A stretch of DNA of 64,000 bases from Cloeon dipterum (taxonomy: Eukaryota; Arthropoda; Insecta; Ephemeroptera; Baetidae), in the NCBI RefSeq assembly GCF_949628265.1, contig NC_088786.1, positions 2,852,001 to 2,916,000 of the forward strand. Reading direction: 5' to 3'. The notes below the pieces were generated by a model that made no database searches, was not told where the DNA came from, and worked only from the letters and a program-made list of their open reading frames with translations. Numbering within the stretch: the stretch's first letter is position 1; each line of letters begins with the position of its first letter. Both the position numbers and the translations under genes were made by a program. Positions 37,514 through 47,920 of this stretch are shown here, piece by piece.

Positions 37514-40324
37514 ATGCTGGGACCGTTGGATATTTTTAGAAGCGAGTGCCGTTTGGAAAACACCAAAGTGCACCACCACGATGCCACGGTTTTTTGCAGA
37601 AGTCAGGTATGTGATAAATTAATAGTTATGGAAAACCTAATTTGACTAATTCAACACTCTTTTAAAATAGTCAATTCTGATTTTTAACTTTTACAAAATA
37701 GATCGTAAAATAAATTTATGCTTTAATTCAGATTTGGAGGACAATTTGCAAAACAAATACGGAATCATCCAACAATTCACTCTCAGCACTCTCCTGAAAC
37801 ATTAATTTCAGGGTTATTATAGCAATTTTTGAGATATTTGAGATTCCTTTCGATAATATTTTAGTATTGTGTTTATTCCTGAATGGTGAAGTTTTTGTTT
37901 TAAATAATAGTCTAGTTAATATTAATTTGTTAATAGCTGACCATTAGAGAAGTTTATTAAGCGCACCATTAGCATGGAAAGATTGATGTATAGGTTTGGT
38001 TGTTTTTTGGTGTCCTTTAAAATTGATTTTTGATTAACCTTTTATGATTATCATCAATAACGAGTAAATAAAGTTCGGCACCAGTAAAAGATCCAGGCAT
38101 AAATAAATTTAAAGGCGCGTTGAGCACAAAAATTGCCTTTGGCATTATCACATCAAAGTAAAAAAATTGGGGAAATCATTTTACTCTTAATTCTAAAAAT
38201 TGGGGAAAAGCTCAAAATTTCCCACGTTGACGTTTAAATTTTTGATAAGATCGACGAAAAGTTTGCATGCTAATCAAGCATTGTCTCCACAGTAAACTCG
38301 AGATTTATTTAAAAATTTATTGAATTTTTCCTAAAAATTCGTACATCGTTGGATAGATCGTAAAAAGATGGGAAAATCAAGCGAAAAATAAATAATTTTT
38401 TCGGAAAACTTTGCAAAATCTGAAATTTAACTGTTCCTCGGTCCTGATTTTACTCTCAAATATTCCCATCATTTTATCCTGCTGATTTCAGTTTGATTTC
38501 AATGATAAATTAAATACTACTATTAAAACAAAAATTAGTCTATTGCGTTGAATTGAAACAAAAATTAGCAATTGAATTTATATTTCCACCAAACTATTCA
38601 AGTTGTCTCGGAAATCCCGTCATTCCGGTCATTCGCTTTCACTGCGAGCATCTTTTAACCTCAATTTCTCATCACATATATTAGGAAACAGGACACTGAT
38701 CAAATAATCCCTTTTCCTTCCAACAGTGGCAGAGAAATACGGAAAGCGATGGAAAATTCAGCTGGGGAGCAAGAGCGTACTTGGTGTACAGATGGCTCGT
38801 CTTCTTGTTCCTTTTATTCGGAGGACTCGTGTACGACTTCACTGTGACGCTGGGTGAAAAGAAGTGCACAACATCCGAGCTGCACTGCAAACTAATTTGG
38901 CCCGTCTTCCTAACAAACTGGAACACCTTTTTCACTTTCCTCCAAATGGGCCTTTCAGCTTTTCTCGTCACCAAACATCAACTCTTCCCTTCTAAATCAG
39001 GTATTTATATTTAAATTTATCATCGATTGCCGAAGCTTGACCACTGAAACAACTTTCCACAGGCGCTGAAATGCAACTTGTTCACAAGGTGTACTGGGTG
39101 GTCAACAACATTTGCAACGGACTTGCACCAATTGTTGCGTTTATGTATTGGTTCGCCGTTCACAACCCAGGTAATATATATTTTTCGACCTACAGTAAAA
39201 GATCAAATAAGCACCATGTTAAATGCTTCTGGAAATTGGTTACCGATTTTTTAGTGTCTCCTTGCAGCTAAAGAGTTGATTTATCGATTTATAATATAAA
39301 AGAAAACAATTCAAAATGAAGATTCTCGACGCTGATTGGCTGACGCAATGCGCATGACCGCAGCTCCCACGCAATTTACTTTCTTTTGTGTTAGGCAACC
39401 GCCAATCAGCGTTGAGGATTATTCTTGCAAAGCAGCAAAGTTGTGAGTGTGGCTGCTGTTAATTTAAACTCCACTAGTTTCCTCCTTAAGGCGCATATTT
39501 ATTGTCTTGAATAGAAGTTGAACCCGAGGCCGGGTTCGAATCGTTCAATATTAATTTACACACGCGCCTCCGCCCAACAGCTTGACAAAACATGAGTGTT
39601 GATAGAGTTCCGGCGAGTCAGGCGTGAACTCGATTTGTTGAAATCGAGCTAATATTAGTTCAGACACGCCGGACACGCGCGTCTTCTCGGCTGCTGAAGA
39701 GACAATGCTGCGAAAGTGACCTGCCATTGACAGGCGTTTCTTTCAATTAAATTAACTTGTGTTCTTAAATCGATAGCCCAAATCTTAAGCTGCAAAATGC
39801 AAAATAGACACCAAACAAACTGTAGTAAAAACATTCAGTGACTTTTTGACCATTGTTTATCTCTCTTTTTCTAAATATATTCCGAAATATTCATATATGA
39901 AAATAAATGTTCTTTTGTGTTTCATATTGCAGAAGTGCACGTCATCGATTATATGAACATTCGAGAGCACGCAGTTTTCAGTTTGCTAGTGCTGATAGAT
40001 GTGCTGCTTGTGGCGCACCCGACGCGTCTGCTGCACGTGTACCACCCAGTGTTGCTCGGCTTGAGCTACGTCACCTTTTCTTTTCTTTATCACGCCTTGG
40101 GCGGCATCAGCCGACTCGGCCAGCCCTACCTGTACAGTATTCTCGATTGGACGTATCCCGGCAGGGCGTTAACAGTGGGGTTGGCGTGTTTAATGTCAGA
40201 TTGCGTCGTTTTCTTCATAATGTGGACCATTCATTTGGCGAGACGCTCCGTCGCCAGTAGCTGCACGCAGAAAAAAATAGCGCCAGCGAACGAAAATTGC
40301 GCAAAGGAATTTGCAAACGCTTGA
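37514..40324 (+). CDS. Rolling-stone-like multi-pass membrane protein, array member E
   Basis: Exons 37514-37606, 38727-39000, 39063-39170 and 39933-40324 join in frame (phases 0,1,1) to 288 residues. The tail MLGPLDIFRSECR ends FCRSQ|W. Then YLVYRWLVFLFLLFGGLVY, a loop LGEKKCTTSELHCKLIW with two cysteines placed as in member D, FLTNWNTFFTFLQ, VYWVVNNICN, VAFMYWFAVH, FSLLVLIDVLLVAHPTRLLH, GGISRLGQ, YSILDWTYP and a final hydrophobic segment. Candidate residues: Thr in FLTNW, His in NIREHAVFS. The PTRLLH and GGIS spellings are the most diverged of the five. Exon 3 is 108 bases exactly as in B and D. Intron 3 holds a family D inverted-repeat element. Confidence 0.9.
39310..39860. repeat. Inverted-repeat element, family D, copy 2
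   Basis: In intron 3 of member E. The left arm GACGCTGATTGGCTGACGC and right arm CGCCAATCAGCGTTGAGGAT face each other at about 39328 and 39400. A longer right extension carries AGACACCAAACAA (shared with copy 1) and CAGTGACTTTTTGAC (shared with copy 3). Outer boundaries are uncertain. Confidence 0.65.
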
Positions 40325-41682
40325 ATTTATTTTACAAGGAAAGTCCGCTTTCGTGTTATCGTAACAAGTCAAAAATCTAAATTACCCTTCAAACGATCGC
40401 TTCTCATCAAATATATATTAACTCCATCATCTTGGAGTTTTAATCTTCAGTTTGTTAGTAATTTTCAGCTCTCCATTGATCGCTCAAATCACGACGGGCT
40501 ACCTGAATCAAATGAGTTTCATAGGTTTAATACCAAAGCAGACTTCCCTTCTTTATTGTCAGTGACCTATAAAGGTGAATACAAGATTGACCCAAATTTC
40601 GCCAAAACCTGTCTTTCTTTATTGCACTCACCATCAAATGTTTTAAAAACTTCTATGCTACTATCCCACGGGTACTTTCATATCGGTTAGTAAGTTTGTT
40701 CTTGGGCATTTTAATGTTTTGTTGTATAACTTAACTTATTGCCAGTCTTTCCCCTCGAAATTTAGAGTGGAGAGCAATCATTACAAAATAGACAACTAAG
40801 AGAAAATTTTTTTAACTTGTTTCATCGGTCTTGAACCTATATAAAAATTTATTTTTTAGGTTGTGCTTTGATCTTGCCAGCTGGAAAAGCCAATTTGTAT
40901 ATTTGTACAGTGCATTTTTGACAGTAAAGCTGCTATGTTACCGAAATTACTCGCATTTTTTCACCCAACAAACCCCTGGATGTGGTTCACTAAGGTCCAT
41001 CCAGTCTTAAAATGAGAAAAAATTGTTCCAGCTGAAGTGGTCGTTATAATGGTTCAGTTATTGGCTCTCTAGAAGAACTATTGTCATTAACAGATGCGAA
41101 CTGCCATGACAAAGAGTTCCCAGACGCGTCATCTTTACTAATCATCTCCTTTGTCGGCTTTTGTACTTTGAAATAATGCCATAGAACTTTTCACGCGACA
41201 CTTTGTTGAAAATGGCCGACTTCCTCACCACCTGAACCATTTGACAAACCACACAAATCGACACGCTGTCGAGCCCTCATTTACGCGCGAAAAACAACCA
41301 CACGTAAAAATTGAATAGTTTTTCAGAATGTCAAGTTTGAACCACCAATTGATTCGACTTGTCAAGAAAAATCTCAAAATTTGACTGGCCGTTTTCAGGT
41401 TTTGTTTATAATTAAATCAAAACGCGGGTGCTTGTTTAGGCAAAGAGGGGACAAGGTCTATTTGAATAAAATCACGAGACTTCCATGCTTCATTCTTATT
41501 TGTTGGCTCATTAATATCACATTTTGCAACGAAAACATTAAAACGCACGTCATTTGCAATTGAACGATAAAAAAATGGGGATCATAAGTAGAAGCTTTTG
41601 ATCATAAATGCTGTAATAAAATCACAAAATGCCACAAACGGAGTTGAACAATATTGCAGACCAGATCACGGATCAGCGTCAC
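40325..41682. other. Gap between array member E and the zinc-finger gene
   Basis: The two genes converge here, so this should hold both 3' ends. AT-rich, no gene, no clear repeat and no unambiguous AATAAA close to either stop codon recognised. Confidence 0.45.
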
Positions 41683-44600
41683 TCACTCTAAGTCGCGCAG
41701 ATTGATGGTCGACTCAGGGAAGTCTCGCTGCCTCGTGTCCAGCATTATCTGGAACTCGATACCTTGTGGATTGGCCAGCAGAGGGTCGTTAAAAATGTCG
41801 TCAGGCAGCAACGCCGGCGCTGGCAGCACATTGGCAGAGGTTCGATTCGCTTTGCGTGGAACCAGCGGCAGCGGCAGGTTAGTTCGCGCACACCCTATGT
41901 GGCTGTCGTCCTCAGATTCTTCAGCAGACTGCACAATTAGAAAAAAATTGAGTGAACAATGAGGTTAAATTCTTTCAAAAAAAGTGAATTAACTTTATAT
42001 TTTTACAAATTTAAAGGGCTTCTACCCAGGGACCGTGCTGGGTTTCACCCCTAAGGTCAGACATGACTATCAAAACAGGAAATAAATTGAACCCCGGCGT
42101 CAGGGTAGCCCTTGAGCGGTCGGTAGCCACTTTACCGACACCAGACGGGATTTGTATTGGTTCGATTTGCGAGATCTGCACACCATTGGAACAACCTAGT
42201 CGAGAGCTTCCAGATCATTAGCAATTTGACCCTTTGAAAGCCATCAGGGCGCTCAGGAACGACATTTGAGACAAATCAAGGTGTACCCTGAGCACCTGGA
42301 TTGCTTTTTAAGGGAAAATTTGGCCATTACAACGGCGTAAAAATCTTGCAAATCGAACCAATGCAGAGCCCACCAGGCGTCGGTAAAGTGGCTACACATT
42401 TGAGTTGAATAATATTGATCGCTCGAGGACTACCCTGAGGCCAGGGTTCGATTTCAGAATTGTTCTATTAGTCTTATCTGACGTCAGGGTTGTCCCAAAG
42501 AATGTTTCGAAGGTAAAAATCAACCAATCAAACAGATTTAATTTTTTCCCGAATGCGCATGAACTCATATATTATGCCCATTTTAAACCTTTGACTCAGG
42601 TATCTTAAAAACTGAGACTATACATTTGAAAAACACACTCGGAAAAAATACAAGGGTCGCTTCTTGAGAAAAATTAAACCACTTGAAATGAACAAAGTTG
42701 CAGCATCCATATGGTGACAATTTGAACAAAAGCAAGGAAAATGAATTTGTCTTTCCGGGAAGTCGAAATTATTTTGGTAAAACTCACTAGATTTGAGAGA
42801 TTACTGGTGACATTGAGGCTGTTCAGATTAGTGTGAGAATCGTCTCCAGGAACTAAAGTTGGCAGTTCATGATCGCTTGTCAGCATTATATCCGCAGGGT
42901 TTATTGTAGAGAGAACCACATTGTTGTCCATTGCTTCAGTCACGGAGTAGGTTTGACCTGGCAATTAACAAACACGTAAATATTTGTTTAAAAATCATTT
43001 TAGTTGATGCTCACCAATCAAAATCTCCTGCCCATCCAAAGGAACAAAAGCCAAGAAGTTGCTCGATCCTACTGAATTTTCTGTTGAAGAATCAGCTGAG
43101 AAAATAATTGTTAATCCTAATTTTAAAATATAAATCATCGAACTTACCATCAGTGGTCGGAACCTGGTGATTTTTCACCACGTGGTGTCGCAAACTTGCC
43201 TTCCGCAGGTACTTTTGATTGCAATTCTCGAACGGACACTCAAATGTGTCCTTGTTTGAGGGAGAATTGTGTTTCTTAACATGAACGTACAAACTACTCT
43301 TGGCAGTAAATCTAGCTTCACAGCCTGAAAAAATACTGTTAACGTGACTCATTCAAAAAATGATCCCTGAATCATTACCTGGAACAGGGCATTTCCAATT
43401 CTTGGTTCCATCGTGCGTCAAAATATGCTCGCGCAGATGCTCAGGTCTGAGAAACGCTTTCGAGCATCCGTCAACGTTGCATTTGAAATTCCTCTCGTCC
43501 GTGTGCTTTTGCGAATGTCTCCTCAGTTTACTTGCAGTTGAGAATGACCATTTGCAACCCTGCATTATCAGTTTAAGGTTTAGTTTCAGATTTTTATCAC
43601 ATTTAAGGTAGATTACAACTAAAAAGAGAGATATATGTGGAGCCTAAAAAGTCGTTGAACGCCTCTGGTAGATCTTCCAACTTATTGTTAGAGGATATAG
43701 AGTTCATCTATTGATTTATGATCGCAGAAACAAGAGGGGATTTAAACCGATTAAAGTGAGAATAAAAATCGGAATCTGATTGGGAAATCCTCAACGCAGA
43801 TTGGCATGTCAGCAGCTTTTGACACCAATTGCGACGCGGATGGCTTCATTAATTTTGACACAGAGCTGCCACCGAAAACTTATTTACCAAGGGAAAAGAT
43901 AGGGACGTGAATCCGCGTAGGGCGAACGCGCGTCAGTCCGCTAATTTGCGCGACTCTGAATATAAATAAGGACTCTACTTTTGATGTGTTTCTGCGATCG
44001 ATAGACCAACAAAAAATCGTTATAAAGGCTTTCAGCGACTTTTTGGACTTCCACAGATTGCTCGATCATACCTCATAGATGCATTTGTAGGGTCTGTCTC
44101 CAGTGTGAGATCGCATGTGGGCTCTCAGTCGGCAAGGTTTGTCAAACCTTTTGCCACAGCCGTCCCATTGGCAAATGACCTCCTCCTCTTTGTGCTCATG
44201 GCCCCTGATATGCATGTTGAGCGAGTTGATCGAGTAGTAGCCTCTCTTGCAGTAGTGACACTTGTACGGGGCGTGGCTTGAATCGTGTTGCTTCAGGTGC
44301 AGCTCCAGCTTGCGCTTTGTCTGGAAGCTCGCGTTGCATCCTTCCACTGTGCACACGTTTTCGGCAGGCCGCTCGTGCAGCTTCTGGTGCGTGTGCAAAT
44401 TGTAGATGGTTGTGAACTTTCTATCGCAACCCTCGTAGGTACACTGTGAATTTGAACGGGTTGTTGCACCGGTGACATTAATTCGGCCGATTTTTAACTT
44501 ACCACAAAATCTTTCTTCTTTAAATGAGTGTTTTTGTGTCTTTTAAGTCTGAAATGCGTGTAAAACGACCAAAAACAGCCTTCGTAGTCGCACTGTAAGG

Positions 44601-46388
44601 CAAAAATGATAAAAATGATAATTTAAATTGGCAGCAAATCTCACCTTGAAGGGTCTGAGGCCATAATGACTAAGTATGTGGACCTTTAGGGCGCTCTGCT
44701 TTGCGTAGGTTTTTCGGCAGTCTTTAACTGGGCACAGCCACATGCGATGCTGGCTGTCCGTCTTCACGTACATGAGGGAGTCGACCTTGATGCCGATTGC
44801 AGCCAAAGCTTCAATCAAGGGCTGTTCGTCTTCTACGATAATTTGAATTCATTATTTAAAGGTAGACGCAATTCAAACGTGACCTTACCTTCATTTGTTT
44901 CCTCCTCCTCCTCGTCAGACTTGGCAATTGTCAAATCATTTTCTTCATCCTCATCAGTCCCATTTCTGAGCGAAATCACTTGCTCATCAGTTCTTTGATC
45001 TCCAATAACCTGCACGTTCAGCGATTCTTTCTGAGCTCCGTCTTCTTTGACCTGAAACACCGTCGGACCGGTGCTGATGATGATTTGGGCGGTGTTGTCT
45101 GCGTTAGCCGAAATTGCTATGATGGCCAGGTCCTCTTCATTTTTTAATTCATCGTTAGCGTCCAAAACCGAGCTGTGGAACTTTATTTAGACCGGGAAGC
45201 TAAAGATTTTTTGGTTTTTCTCACTCGACAAGCACAGTCTCTTCTTCCTGTACACTGGTCATCACAGGATCTCGGTTTTGCTCATCATCCTTTGGAATCA
45301 AATCGACAACTTTGTCCAAAAGCTGGTCTTCAATCAGCTCCTTGCCGTCTGGCATCTCGATCGAGCAAATCGGATCGAACGGAGGAACCAAATTGAATTC
45401 AGGGAAGTCGACCTCTTTAACCAACTCGTGACTCTTGTGACTCGTGTTGGACATCAAGTCCCAGTTTGATTTGTCTTTCTCCAACTGTTCAGTCCAGCTT
45501 GCCCGTCGCCCAACCAAACTGTCCTCATCCTTCAGCCTCGACTCGTCCTCCGCCAGAAACAGCTGATTCTAAACATGAAATAGGATTAGATCAAAGTCGC
45601 CCATGTAAAATGACTCTGAAAATGGAAAATCACTTGTCAGACGACCAGATAAATGCCTATTTGCTTCAAATGAGTCATTCTATGTATTTATAAACTACTG
45701 AAACGTGTTTTAAGTTAATTTAAACCAGTTATTGCGAATGAAAACACGCAAATCAAAGAATAATTTCTGTTGCGTGATTTATTTCGCAATTAAATCAACT
45801 TTTGATTAGTCTCAACGGTTATAATTTGATTAAGAGACCAAAAAATAGGTTTTCTGCTCTTCAGTAGCAGATTATTTACGAAAAGCAATCGGCATGGCCT
45901 GGGGCTCTAGTAATGAAGCAAAAATAGGCGTTCGTGACTTAAGCCTTAATTTCTGAAATTACATCTAGTGGAGTTTTATTGGGTTTATCCGGCTTGCAGA
46001 GGAGATCGTCGGACAGCAACAAGCTGGAGGCGTCTTCGCTGAGGGCCTGCGACTCGTTGGCTATGCACAGGTCGACGGCCCCTTTGGGCGTGAGGAACTG
46101 GTCCAGCTCGGACAGATTGGCGTTCTCCTTGCTGGCCGCATCCGTCATTGACACGTCCATGTCCATGCTCGACATGGACTCGGTGCGTCCCTTGAGCCAC
46201 TCGTCCACGCAGACGAACTCGTACGTCGAGCCGGACGTCTCTGGCAGCATCTCCATGCCGATGCACAGCTTCTCCTCGCTGAAGCCCTCGTTGCTGTCCT
46301 GTCCGTCCGAGCACACGGACAGTCTGTTGAGCGAGACCTGCCGCTCGAATTCGCCTATCGACGGCTTCAACACCTCTTTCCAGGACAT
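41683..46388 (-). CDS. ZXD-family C2H2 zinc-finger transcription regulator, complete
   Basis: Eleven exons: 46388-45963, 45568-45225, 45172-44889, 44832-44645, 44592-44503, 44443-44072, 43559-43379, 43324-43148, 43095-43015, 42957-42788, 41928-41683. They close in frame to 852 residues. An acidic, Ser-rich N-terminal third is followed by ten C2H2 fingers in one array, beginning CPVKDCRKTYAKQSALKVH and ending CPFENCNQKYLRKASLRHH, then an acidic C-terminal tail ending INLRDLE. Order and spelling of the fingers match human ZXDA/B/C, for example CGKRFDKPCRLRAHMRSHTG, PEHLREHILTHDGTK and ARFTAKSSLYVHVKKH; vertebrate ZXDC also has ten fingers. Known role: nuclear, ZXDC works with ZXDA and CIITA in MHC II transcription in mammals, which insects lack, so its role here is open. 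The start is MSWKEVL; the first intron donor GAT|GTAATT is moderate, and the first exon frame would otherwise stop 8 codons later. Confidence 0.9.
42000..42500. repeat. Foldback element, family C, copy in zinc-finger gene intron
   Basis: Left half: AACCCCGGCGTCAGGGTAGC, TTGGTTCGATTTGCGAGATC, CATCAGGGCGCTCAGG. Right half repeats these inverted: GTACCCTGAGCACC, ATCTTGCAAATCGAACCAAT, CGGTAAAGTGGCTAC, ACTACCCTGAGGCCAGGGTT. A second copy is at 56985-57385 in the POLD2 gene. It could fold into a long imperfect hairpin. Non-coding. Confidence 0.75.
43640..44055. repeat. Inverted-repeat element, family D, diverged copy 3
   Basis: In the zinc-finger gene intron between 44072 and 43559. Outer ends are inverted: AAAAGTCGTTGAACGCC at about 43648 and GGCTTTCAGCGACTTTTTGG at about 44029. 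Inside, AATCCTCAACGCAGATTGGC and ATGTCAGCAGC match the core of the other copies. The right inner arm is decayed. Confidence 0.6.
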
Positions 46389-47920
46389 GCTTCGGATCGA
46401 ATTTACAGCGCAACGCGTCCACTTTCACGCACGCATTAAATTCCGCGCCTGTCGGCCCCGGTTTCGGCGGAAGAACGGTGTTTGTTCCAAACAAAACAAA
46501 ATAAATAATCTTTCTCGAGGGCTTCCATCGGTACTGTGCGGTTGCGCCGGCGATGCGCGACTGTCACTTTTCAAGCGCTTTCTGCGGGAGACAGGCGTGC
46601 AATCGTCTCCGCATCCCCGTGCAAATGGATTGACTCGCATGCCGACCATTGCAACGGCTATTCTTTCGATTCTTTCAATTACAATTTTTTTACACTAAAA
46701 TATCTGTATTCTTTGTAACAAAAATGAGTTACTTCCTCCATTCAAATTGGATTTTATCGATTTTATCGATTCGTTCGTAAAAAACGTCATTATTTTGATT
46801 ATTATTTGTAAAATTCATTTATATGAGAAATGAGAAGTCGCGGGATGGTTTTGACGGTGTCAAGGTAATCTAACGAATAGTTGCCACCTACGATCAGTCT
46901 TAACTAGAAGAAAAACCATTGTTTTACGGGACATTTTTTGGGGAATTTCGAGAGTGAATTTGCAGGGTGCGTTGACTTCCTCTCGACAAGCCTAACCGAA
47001 TGAACACCAAATTTGAGGTCATCAGTCAAGGTCACGCCCCAAGGCTTATTTTTAAATATTTCTGGATTTCTGGCTGTTTTTTTTTTAAATTCAGCCCATA
47101 CTTTAAAAATCCGGAACGGCCCTCAAAAGTGGTCTCTCAGGGTACGTGTGGACTTATGTGAAAATTTCAAGGTGGTTTTCGGCTTCTCTTTCGATAAATT
47201 CAATTTTTCAATTTCAAAAAACTCAAATTTTTCAATTTTTGCAAATGTTGAGAGTGCTAAATCTTGGGTTCTAAGGGTCAGAAATGAAAAAACTGAACAC
47301 CGTTCGACTTGGCTCGACTTCCCCAGGTGAGCTAAATAGTTTTTGGGGTGCTCACCCCTGCACAATTTCATCCCCTGAGTCTAAGAGGGAATATTATTAA
47401 ATGTCGCGATTTTTTGCTATTTTATATCTGGTATTTGATTGCCTGGGATACATTTATCACGAAACTGCTTTACATTTAGGTGCGTTTTGGCTGCAAAATA
47501 AAAAATTATTAGGAATGATTTTTTAGTCAACTGCACATTATGGTTAAACATCTCAGACGAATTAAAAACATTTGTTTTCTGCGGTTTCTGATAGTTTTAA
47601 TCGTTTTATTGAATGTACATAAATACAAAAACCTTCCAAGGACGAATAATCAATACCATATTAAATTCCAAATGCACAAATCTTCCCTTCCACAATCTCA
47701 CACTTACGTTACAAGTAAAATGAAATAAATAATGGCAAACTTGCAACAAATAACGCTCGCGTGTTTACGATGATAAAAGTTTCAAGCTTTCTTGCAAAAA
47801 GAAAGTAATCGCGCGGCTTCGCTCTGTCAAATCATGATATTGCGGGGATAAATCCGAGCTGCGTCCATCGAAACTGATTCACCCGTGAACAAAACACACA
47901 CAAGTCGAGCAGTGCACTGT
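46389..47920. other. Gap between the zinc-finger gene and the CBM14 gene
   Basis: The part just beyond the zinc-finger start (46389-46640) is GC-richer and is the likely promoter side. A family A repeat occupies 46850-47400. The rest is AT-rich and without recognised genes. Confidence 0.5.
46850..47400 (+). repeat. Dispersed repeat family A, forward copy
   Basis: About 550 bases. Blocks GTCAAGGTAATCTAACG, GACAAGCCTAACCGAATGAA, CACCAAATTTGAGGTCATC, GTGAAAATTTCAAGGTGG, TTGGGTTCTAAGGGTCAGAAA, CGTTCGACTTGGCTCGACTT and AATTTCATCCCC follow the same order as 6340-6860. Confidence 0.7.

Noticed and set aside
45979-46698. 239-codon open frame on the plus strand
   Set aside because: Antisense shadow of the first coding exon of the ZXD-like gene; its sense frame splices and fits the gene model.
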